Source of the DNA: CAYOWK01 sp964407665 | GTDB lineage: Bacteria > Pseudomonadota > Alphaproteobacteria > Caulobacterales > Hyphomonadaceae | Direction of reading: 5' to 3' | NCBI GenBank assembly: GCA_964407665.1 | Contig: CAYOWK010000080.1 | Span: 1 to 9,629, forward strand | DNA length: 9,629 nt | Part shown: positions 1-5,557 of the stretch, in pieces | Position numbering within the stretch: position 1 is the first letter of the stretch | Layout of the letters: each line of letters starts with the position of its first letter | Notes under the pieces: model-generated | Told to the model about the DNA's origin: nothing | Database searches by the model: none | The model's input: the letters and a program-made list of their open reading frames with translations, nothing else | Program-made: the position numbers and the translations under genes

Positions 1-245
1 CGCACGTGTTCGAGCCGGCGCCGCAGAAGCTGGTCAACCGCAAATTCACCGGCGCTGACCCGATGGCGCGCAAAAAGGTTCAGGACGCCATCGCCGCCGC
101 CGAGAAGGCGCTGGGCGCGCGCGGGCGGCTTCTGGTGCGCAAGTCCGGCACAGAACCGCTGATCCGCGTGATGGCGCAGGCCGAAACGGATGCGCTGGTG
201 GATGAGGCCGTCAACGGCGTGCTGAACGCGCTGGACGCGGAGTAG
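1..245 (+). CDS. glmM: Phosphoglucosamine mutase, C-terminal end (5' truncated by the window)
   Basis: Partial gene. The frame is open from the window edge (first whole codon at base 3) and stops with TAG at 243-245, leaving about 80 C-terminal residues. GlmM converts glucosamine-6-phosphate to glucosamine-1-phosphate in the cytoplasm, the step before GlmU. The segment reads FEPAPQKLVN near its start and RKSGTEPLIRVMAQAE towards the end. The second is the phosphate-binding SGTEP loop of domain 4 of the alpha-D-phosphohexomutase superfamily, and the first matches the linker before that domain in GlmM. The catalytic serine and metal-binding regions lie outside the window. The assignment to GlmM, not to phosphomannomutase ManB/AlgC, rests on these motifs and on glmU following on the same strand after 108 bases. 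Confidence 0.9.
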   Translation, partial: HVFEPAPQKLVNRKFTGADPMARKKVQDAIAAAEKALGARGRLLVRKSGTEPLIRVMAQAETDALVDEAVNGVLNALDAE

Positions 246-353
246 GCGTCGCGGGTGAGTGTTGGCGATGAAGGACCCTCACTCGTACCCCCAACATAAC
301 TTCTACCTAGCACCACAAGTTCCTTCTGCGTTGATTTGAGGCTTGAAGACGCC
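246..353 (+). other. glmM-glmU spacer with interlocking inverted repeats
   Basis: This 108-base spacer contains two complementary pairs in interleaved order. GGGTGAG (253-259) can pair with CTCACTC (278-284), with one G-U pair. TGTTGG (260-265) can pair exactly with CCAACA (291-296). Because the second 5' arm lies inside the first hairpin's loop and its partner lies outside, the arrangement is that of an H-type pseudoknot, or of two mutually exclusive stems. No T-run follows, so it is not a standard intrinsic terminator. Stems this short can occur by chance. Confidence 0.25.
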
Positions 354-1748
354 ATGGCCGACCGTTTCGCAATCATCCTCGCCGCCGGCAAGGGCACGCG
401 CATGAAGTCGCCGAAGGCCAAGGTGCTGCACGAGGTTGGCGGGCGGACAATGCTGGGCTGGTCGGTGGCGCTGGCGAAGGCGGCCGGGTGCTCGAAGATC
501 GTGGTGGTGGCGGGACCGGACGCCGCCGATGTCCAGACGGCGGGGGCGAAACTTGCCGGCGGCGGGAATGTCGTGATCCAGCGCGAGCAGCTGGGCACCG
601 CCAACGCCGTGGACGCGGCGCGCGAGGCGCTGTCGGGCGCGAAAGGCCACGCCATCGTCCTCTATGCCGACACGCCGCTTGTGCCGGTCGAAGCCGTCGA
701 GCGTGCGTTTGGCGAGCTGGAGTCCGGCGCGTCGGTCTGCGTGCTGGGCTTCGAGGCGGCGATTCCGGGCAAGTACGGCCGGCTGGTGACAACCGGCGAT
801 GGCTCGCTGGACGCCATCGTCGAGGCGAACGATGCGAGCCCCGACCAGCTGGCGATCCGGCTGTGCAACTCGGGCGTGATGGCGGCGCCGGCGCAGCTGA
901 TGTTCGAGCTGCTGCGCGAGGTGAAGAACGACAACGCCAAGGGCGAATACTATCTGACGGACCTGGTGGCGCTGGCGCGGGCTCGCGGGCTGAAAGCCTC
1001 CGTGGCGCGCTGCGAAGAGAAGGACGTGCTGGGCGTCAACAGCCAGCAGGAGCTGGCCGTGGCCGAGCGCGTGTTCCAGCAGGCGGTCCGCGAGCGCATG
1101 ATGACCGAGGGCGTCACAATGCCGGCGCCGGAGACCGTGTTCTTCAGCCACGACACGCGCGTCGGCGCGGGTACAACCATCGAGCCGAACGTGGTGTTCG
1201 CGCCGGGCGTCAGCATCGGCAAGACCGCGCAGATCCGCGCGTTCTCGCATCTCGAAGGCGCAAAGGTGGGCGATAGCGCGCAGGTGGGACCATATGCGCG
1301 CCTGCGTCCGGGCGCGGACATTGGCGCGGACGCCCACATCGGCAACTTTGTCGAGGTGAAGAATACGAAGGTGGGCGAAGGCGCCAAGGCCAACCACCTC
1401 GCCTATCTCGGCGATGGCGAAGTGGGTGCGAAGGCCAACATCGGCGCGGGCACGATCTTCTGCAATTACGACGGCTTCTTCAAATACCGCACGGTGGTGG
1501 GCGAAGGCGCGTTCATCGGTTCGAACTCGTCGCTGGTGGCACCGGTGACGATCGGCGCGGGCGGGTATGTCGGCTCGGGTTCAGTCATCACCGACAACGT
1601 GCCGCCGGACGCGCTCGCCATCGCGCGCGGCAGGCAGATTGCCAAGCAGGGCCGCGCAAGGGCGCTCCGCGAGGAGCTCGCAGCGATGAAGGCGGCTGGC
1701 AATGAGCCAGACGGGGCTATCAGCAAAAAATTCAAGCTCAATGGCTAA
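354..1748 (+). CDS. glmU: Bifunctional GlcNAc-1-phosphate uridyltransferase / glucosamine-1-phosphate acetyltransferase
   Basis: Cytoplasmic enzyme making UDP-GlcNAc in two steps: acetyl-CoA-dependent acetylation of glucosamine-1-phosphate, then uridylyl transfer from UTP. The 464 residues are a normal GlmU length. The N-terminal pyrophosphorylase domain (about 1-225) has LAAGKGTRM at 9-17, QLGTA at 79-83, YADTPL at 104-109 and GEYYLTD at 197-203. A linker helix follows, then a left-handed beta-helix of hexapeptide repeats (about 250-435) with GPYARLRPG at 312-320 and HLAYLGD at 348-354, where H348 matches the catalytic histidine of the acetyltransferase. NYDGFFKYRT (371-380) is the usual acetyl-CoA site region. 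The ATG at 354 was preferred to an in-frame TTG at 336 because MADRFAIILAAGKG is the normal GlmU start. It follows glmM on the same strand and converges on the permease gene. Confidence 0.97.
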   Translation: MADRFAIILAAGKGTRMKSPKAKVLHEVGGRTMLGWSVALAKAAGCSKIVVVAGPDAADVQTAGAKLAGGGNVVIQREQLGTANAVDAAREALSGAKGHAIVLYADTPLVPVEAVERAFGELESGASVCVLGFEAAIPGKYGRLVTTGDGSLDAIVEANDASPDQLAIRLCNSGVMAAPAQLMFELLREVKNDNAKGEYYLTDLVALARARGLKASVARCEEKDVLGVNSQQELAVAERVFQQAVRERMMTEGVTMPAPETVFFSHDTRVGAGTTIEPNVVFAPGVSIGKTAQIRAFSHLEGAKVGDSAQVGPYARLRPGADIGADAHIGNFVEVKNTKVGEGAKANHLAYLGDGEVGAKANIGAGTIFCNYDGFFKYRTVVGEGAFIGSNSSLVAPVTIGAGGYVGSGSVITDNVPPDALAIARGRQIAKQGRARALREELAAMKAAGNEPDGAISKKFKLNG

Positions 1749-1772
1749 CGCAGCCAAAATATCATTCTCCTA

Positions 1773-2600
1773 TCATATCGCAAACACGATCCTCCGTCCA
1801 AATTTTCCAGACAACAGCAAGGCAACCATCCAGAGGCCCGCTGTCCACGCTCCGAACACAGTCAGTGTCTGAAATGACCAGAGCTTCCCGTAAACAATCG
1901 TATCCCGGAACATATCGATGACCGACACCGCTGGATTAGCATAAACCAACCAGTGAAGGTGCGGCAAATCCAGCGTTTCGCGTGGGAGCATAACAGGCGA
2001 CACGAAAAACAAAGCCTGTATAAGAAGTCCGATAATGTACTGGGTGTCACGATATTTGGTGCCGAGAATTGAAAAAATAATAGTCAGCGGCAACATAATA
2101 AGCGGCATGAGAAGCAGGAATGCTGGCAGCTGGAGATAGGCGATACTCAAGGGCGGTAGACGCTGAGTGGCGGTCATAACTAGAACGAGCCCCAGAAGGC
2201 CAAACAGAAACATCACCGTTGCCGTGAGGGGGACCCGAGCTTGAAATACCACGAACGGAATTCGTGATTGCTTAATATAACCCCCTGCGTTCATCAACGC
2301 ATTCAGGCCCACTATCATTGGCGTGGTAAAATATTCCCACATGATAAGTCCACTGAGTACGGTGATCATGAACGAGATGTAGTCGGGTGCTTTGAAGACG
2401 GCTCCCCACACCGCTGCAAGCACAATAGCGAAGCACATCGGCTGAATAACGCCCCACAGTATGCCTAGGCGGCTACGGCGGAATCGTCCGCGCAGGTCGG
2501 AGCCCACCAGGTTCCAAAGCAAGTGGCGATATCGCGCAAGGTCAATCGCGTAAGTGATGATGAAGGGCCACTCTCGGTCCCGGTAGTTGCTGTACGCCAT
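1773..2600 (-). CDS. Polysaccharide-export ABC transporter permease (Wzm/KpsM type, ABC-2 family)
   Basis: Inner-membrane permease of 275 residues, the usual family length, that would move a lipid-linked polysaccharide (O-antigen, capsule or similar) across the cytoplasmic membrane with the ATPase encoded just upstream. The N-terminal cytoplasmic stretch LVGSDLRGRFRRSRLGILWG (31-50) is the typical amphipathic entry motif of this family. About six hydrophobic segments follow (roughly 48-68, 75-97, 122-143, 157-180, 188-205, 246-265). The motif FFVSPVML (198-205) and the region NPAVSVIDMFRDTIVYG (222-238) are conserved family landmarks. The ATG at 2600 has GGAG eight bases upstream. The gene starts 34 bases after the ATPase gene, so the two are probably co-transcribed. 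It is AT-richer than its neighbours (bases 2041-2100 hold 23 G+C of 60), suggesting separate ancestry. The specific substrate cannot be told. Confidence 0.88.
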   Translation of the reverse strand: MAYSNYRDREWPFIITYAIDLARYRHLLWNLVGSDLRGRFRRSRLGILWGVIQPMCFAIVLAAVWGAVFKAPDYISFMITVLSGLIMWEYFTTPMIVGLNALMNAGGYIKQSRIPFVVFQARVPLTATVMFLFGLLGLVLVMTATQRLPPLSIAYLQLPAFLLLMPLIMLPLTIIFSILGTKYRDTQYIIGLLIQALFFVSPVMLPRETLDLPHLHWLVYANPAVSVIDMFRDTIVYGKLWSFQTLTVFGAWTAGLWMVALLLSGKFGRRIVFAI

Positions 2601-2634
2601 GACACGGTCTCCAGATTTTCCGGGATTGGGCAGC

Positions 2635-3585
2635 TTATCCCTCGCCTGCTGTCATCGCGGACAAGAAGTCAGGAATCACAACGGCTGGCGATCCGTCTCG
2701 GACAACAACGCCATTGTCGAGCCATATCACGCGAGTACAAAGTGCCTCAACAAGATGCATGTCGTGCGTCGCGACCACCATGATGCCGGACCGCTTGATG
2801 AGCGCACGGATACGCTTCTGAGCCCGGGCAGCGAACTGCGCGTCACCTGCGCCAAAGACCTCGTCGACCAGCAGGATATCTGGAGAAATCTGCGTGGAAA
2901 CTCCGAAGCCCAGACGGACCTGCATACCGGCGGAATAGGTGCGCATCGGCAGATCGATGAAGTCGCCAAGTTGAGCAAATTCCACAATTTCATCTTCGAC
3001 CTTGGCGATTTCCTTGCGCGAAAACCCCATGGCGAGGCCGCGATAGTATATGTTCTCGCGGCCGGTGGCCTCCATCTCGAAGCCTAGGCCGATATCGAGC
3101 AGCGTTCCGATTTGACCAAGCACACGTACCTTGCCGGCCTTCACTGGATAGATGCCGGCCATGGCGCGCAAGAGTGTGCTCTTGCCCGACCCGTTCCGGC
3201 CAATCAGCGCCACCCGCTCTCCCAGCTCAATGGAGAGTGTTAGGTCACGGATCGCATCGACATAGGTTGGCTGGACAGTCTGCTCGCGATGTCCGAGTAG
3301 CTTGAAGATGCTGCTCTTGAGGCTGCCCCGGACATATGGGCCTATCGGATAGTGGAGCGTGGCGTTCTCGAGCTCGATGCCGCACTGCCGTTTTTGCCGT
3401 ACAGCAATGTCGAATTTGGCCTCGTCCACTTGCCCGCCCGGCAGGGCGGATGCGGCCGCCTCCGGCTCGGCCGGGGCCAACGCCGCCGAATTGTCCTCGG
3501 GGACCGGCCGGAGGTGGCTGAAGAACGCCGGAGAACGTTTGGAACTCGTCACAGACACACTCGTCTCTTCGACCTGCGCGGTCAT
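2635..3585 (-). CDS. Polysaccharide-export ABC transporter ATP-binding protein (Wzt/KpsT type) with N-terminal extension
   Basis: Cytoplasmic ATPase that powers the neighbouring permease. From the ATG at 3585 it has 316 residues. The nucleotide-binding domain (about 68-310) shows Walker A GRNGSGKST (129-137), the Wzt/KpsT-type segment LLDIGLGFEMEATGRENIYY (162-181), signature YSAGMQVRL (217-225), Walker B ILLVDE (237-242) and H-loop ATHD (272-275). The protein ends at the end of the ATPase fold, so the C-terminal carbohydrate-binding domain of longer Wzt proteins is absent. In its place there is a roughly 65-residue N-terminal extension rich in Ala, Pro, Glu and Ser, which is unusual. The start is uncertain: no good ribosome site precedes 3585, and the frame stays open up to 3840 with another ATG at 3696. 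The upstream residues look non-coding. It is first in an operon with the permease. Confidence 0.88.
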   Translation of the reverse strand: MTAQVEETSVSVTSSKRSPAFFSHLRPVPEDNSAALAPAEPEAAASALPGGQVDEAKFDIAVRQKRQCGIELENATLHYPIGPYVRGSLKSSIFKLLGHREQTVQPTYVDAIRDLTLSIELGERVALIGRNGSGKSTLLRAMAGIYPVKAGKVRVLGQIGTLLDIGLGFEMEATGRENIYYRGLAMGFSRKEIAKVEDEIVEFAQLGDFIDLPMRTYSAGMQVRLGFGVSTQISPDILLVDEVFGAGDAQFAARAQKRIRALIKRSGIMVVATHDMHLVEALCTRVIWLDNGVVVRDGSPAVVIPDFLSAMTAGEG

Positions 3586-3845
3586 CAAGGTGGAAACAGG
3601 CCCTATTAGCTTCCGTGCGCAGGCACGACGCACCGAGGCGCGTCCCCCGGGGGCGATAGCTTTCTTGACACGCGAATTCCGCGAATGGCAAGCCATATAC
3701 TGTATCAGACATGTAACGGGCCGGTTGCCGCCCTTAGCTCGGGCGAAGGCGCATCCAGCTGCGTCCTGTTCCGCCGTCGTGCTTGCCGAACAGGGCACCG
3801 GATGATTAGACAATTCGGGGCCCCGACGCTGCGGGGGCAAATTCA
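3586..3845. promoter_or_regulatory. Divergent intergenic region with a cluster of short palindromes
   Basis: These 260 bases separate the ABC-transporter operon (leftward) from the ZorAB-like pair (rightward) and should carry promoters for both. Perfect or near-perfect dyads are CCCCCGGGGG (3644-3653), ATGGC-AA-GCCAT (3685-3696), ATAC-T-GTAT (3697-3705), ACATGT (3709-3714) and TCGGGGCCCCGA (3815-3826). Three of them abut in the AT-richer patch 3685-3714, a plausible operator site. No well-spaced -35/-10 pair could be identified on either strand, so the promoter role is inferred from gene layout only. Confidence 0.4.
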
Positions 3846-4661
3846 GTGAGTTCCGTGTCCATGTTCGAGATGCTTGCCGCCAGAGGACGGGAAACCATCG
3901 GCGGACTTATCGGATGGTTCCGGGACCCCGATTTCGCCTACGGGATCGCTACAGTCATGGCGATGGTGGCCATCGCCATGGTGGTTTGCGCCATCGTCCT
4001 GCACCTGCTGCAGAAGTCGGCGCTGAAGACCAAGCAACTGCAGCTGTCCGGTTTCGTCGCTCTGCGAGGCGCGCAGGACACCGAATTCGCGGACGCCCGG
4101 GAGGCCGAGTTTTTCCGGCGCTTCCGCGAGATTGACACCGCCATGCAGAAGTCCGGCGCGGTCGCCGGTCAGATCGCCCATGCCTGGCGGCGCTACCGCA
4201 AGACGCTGATTGTCGGCAACGCCGCGCCTATCCGGTCGAGCCAGCGCCCCGCCGTATTCTTCTACCGGATGCTGACGCCGCCGACCTGGTTGGGCTTTGC
4301 GGCGACTATGTTTGTCGGCTTTGGCCTTCTCGTGACCTTCCTCGGCCTCGTGGCGGCCCTGACGTTCGCGTCCGAGGGCATGCAGAGCGACGCCCCGGAC
4401 GCCATGCAAGCCGCACTGAGGGACCTGTTCTCCGCAGCCTCCTCCAAATTCGTGACGTCCGTTGCGGGGGTCGGACTGTCCCTTGTGCTTCGTCTGACTG
4501 AGCGGTTCCTGACAATCAGCTTGCGGCGGAGCATCGACAGCCTGTCGGGCGCCATCGAGTTCGGCGTCCGGGTCGATCCCGATGCCCAGAACGCCGCTCT
4601 GGCCAGCAATATCGCGCAGCTTCTTGGCCAGTCCGGTCCAGAAGCGCGGGCGGCGGAGTAG
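3846..4661 (+). CDS. MotA/TolQ/ExbB-family proton-channel protein, ZorA-like, without the long tail
   Basis: Predicted inner-membrane subunit of an ion-driven motor, 271 residues. Three hydrophobic segments are visible: about 31-55, 148-175 and 198-224. The last two carry the family signature, GFGLLVTFLGLVAALTF (158-174) followed by LFSAASSKFVTSVAGVGLSL (194-213). This TFLGL...KFxTSxxGxxxS pattern is closest, from memory, to ZorA of the Zorya anti-phage system, and more distantly to MotA, TolQ and ExbB. A charged cytoplasmic loop (about 58-145) lies between segments 1 and 2. Only about 47 residues follow the last segment, whereas canonical ZorA has a very long helical cytoplasmic tail. The GTG at 3846 is chosen because GGGGG (3833-3837) lies eight bases upstream; an ATG at 3861 is an alternative. 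The MotB/OmpA-like partner follows immediately. The function here (defence or envelope motor) is not settled by the sequence. Confidence 0.75.
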   Translation: MSSVSMFEMLAARGRETIGGLIGWFRDPDFAYGIATVMAMVAIAMVVCAIVLHLLQKSALKTKQLQLSGFVALRGAQDTEFADAREAEFFRRFREIDTAMQKSGAVAGQIAHAWRRYRKTLIVGNAAPIRSSQRPAVFFYRMLTPPTWLGFAATMFVGFGLLVTFLGLVAALTFASEGMQSDAPDAMQAALRDLFSAASSKFVTSVAGVGLSLVLRLTERFLTISLRRSIDSLSGAIEFGVRVDPDAQNAALASNIAQLLGQSGPEARAAE

Positions 4662-4667
4662 GCGGAC

Positions 4668-5384
4668 ATGGCGGATGAGCAGGGCTGGGCGGAGGAGGCC
4701 GACGAGGGCTACTTCGTCTCGATCACAGACATGATGATCGGCCTGTTGTTCCTCTTCATCATCATGCTGATGTATTTTGCATTGCAGCTGCGCACCGTGA
4801 CGCAGGATCTGACGACGGCGGACGACAGCCGCAGCCTGTTGCTCGAACGCGTCGCGGGATACATGCGCGACCATAACGTCAAGGCGGAAGTAGACCTTGA
4901 GGCCGGCGTGCTCCGTCTGCCGGACGACGTCCTGTTCGACAAGGGTAGGGAAGAGCCAAAACCGAGCGGTGTAGCGGCGATCCAGGTGCTGGCCGACGCG
5001 CTTGACGCCAATCTGCCCTGCTACGCGTTCCAGCCGGGTGGGGGGCGGCCGGCCGCGTGCGGCGATTCCCCCCACTCTGTGGAGGTGATCCTCATCGAGG
5101 GCCACACCGATTCTGATCGCCTGAGCGCCAGCGGCCGCATGCGCGACAACTGGGACCTGTCCTCGGCCCGTGCGTCCAACACCTTCCGTATCCTATCGCA
5201 ATACAAGCCGGCCCTTCTCCGCTATCGCAGCGGCCCGACCGGGAATCGGACGTCCCAAACGCTACTTTCGGTGGCCGGGTATGCCGATCAGAGGCCGGTT
5301 GACGCCGCCGACAACGAGCAGGCTAAGGCTAGGAACCGTCGCATTGACTTGCGCTTTATCATGTCGCGGCCGGCTCCTGACTAG
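4668..5384 (+). CDS. MotB/OmpA-family motor subunit, ZorB-like
   Basis: Predicted partner of the preceding channel protein, 238 residues. A short acidic cytoplasmic N-terminus leads into one membrane helix (about 18-40). It begins VSITDMMIGLLFLF, with D21 at the position of the proton-carrying aspartate of MotB and ZorB. The periplasmic part holds an OmpA-like peptidoglycan-binding domain: ILIEGHTDSD (141-150), NWDLSSARA (161-169, fitting the NxxLSxxRA motif), SVAGYADQRPV (201-211) and KARNRRIDLRF (220-230). Two cysteines, C118 and C131, flank a Gly/Pro-rich loop and could form a periplasmic disulfide. The ATG at 4668 has GGAG at 4655-4658, inside the end of the upstream gene. The six-base spacing points to translational coupling and equal expression. 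No zorC, zorD or zorE follows; the next gene is a glycosyltransferase. Confidence 0.8.
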   Translation: MADEQGWAEEADEGYFVSITDMMIGLLFLFIIMLMYFALQLRTVTQDLTTADDSRSLLLERVAGYMRDHNVKAEVDLEAGVLRLPDDVLFDKGREEPKPSGVAAIQVLADALDANLPCYAFQPGGGRPAACGDSPHSVEVILIEGHTDSDRLSASGRMRDNWDLSSARASNTFRILSQYKPALLRYRSGPTGNRTSQTLLSVAGYADQRPVDAADNEQAKARNRRIDLRFIMSRPAPD

Positions 5385-5401
5385 CCACAGGTTTGGGAGC
5401 C
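5372..5401 (+). terminator. Stem-loop at the end of the ZorB-like gene, possible weak terminator
   Basis: GGCTCC (5372-5377) pairs exactly with GGAGCC (5396-5401). Two G-U pairs and one A-T pair extend the stem inwards, leaving a loop of about 12 bases. The stem spans the stop codon of the ZorB-like gene. No T-run follows, so intrinsic termination is doubtful; it may protect the 3' end or be chance. Confidence 0.2.
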
Positions 5402-5498
5402 AGATCTTGAAGCAGATTTGGCGCGCTCCGGTAGTAAGCTCTGTTCGGACTCCTTCGGATCGTCCCAGCGAACATTGCATAGTAATGATGTGTCTCGG

Positions 5499-5516
5499 CT
5501 GAACCTTTAGGTTGAG
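5499..5516. promoter_or_regulatory. Short palindrome upstream of the GT2 gene
   Basis: AACCT-TT-AGGTT (5502-5513) is a perfect inverted repeat. After one mismatch it is flanked by CT and AG, which extend the symmetry to 5499-5516. It sits in the AT-richer 173-base gap between the ZorB-like and GT2 genes, about 40 bases before the GT2 start, where an operator would be expected. No protein can be named. The same gap has a T7 run at 5540-5546 without a preceding hairpin. Confidence 0.25.
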
Positions 5517-5557
5517 TGGTGTGAACCGGAGCCATCGCATTTTTTTGGTGCTGGTTG

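Noticed and set aside
303..1397. Long minus-strand open frame (364 codons) opposite glmU
   Set aside because: Its translation is rich in His, Arg and Ala with no domain, as expected from the antisense of a GC-rich gene; glmU on the other strand is unmistakable.
3665..3701. TTGACA at 3665-3670 and TATACT at 3696-3701 as a sigma-70 promoter for the ZorA-like gene
   Set aside because: The spacer is 25 bases, well outside the usual 16-19, and the downstream distance to the gene is long; both boxes may be chance.
3843..5105. Minus-strand open frame of 420 codons opposite the ZorAB-like genes
   Set aside because: Low-complexity His/Arg/Gly-rich translation without any family motif; both plus-strand genes have clear motifs and ribosome sites.
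3846..5384. Annotating the pair as flagellar motAB or as tolQR/exbBD
   Set aside because: No flagellar or Tol/TonB genes are nearby. The second protein has a full OmpA domain, unlike ExbD/TolR, and the helix motifs fit ZorA/ZorB better. A complete Zorya system was also rejected because no ZorC, ZorD or ZorE is present in the window.
5540..5546. Run of seven T as an intrinsic terminator
   Set aside because: No stable hairpin lies directly upstream, and the run sits just before the GT2 start.
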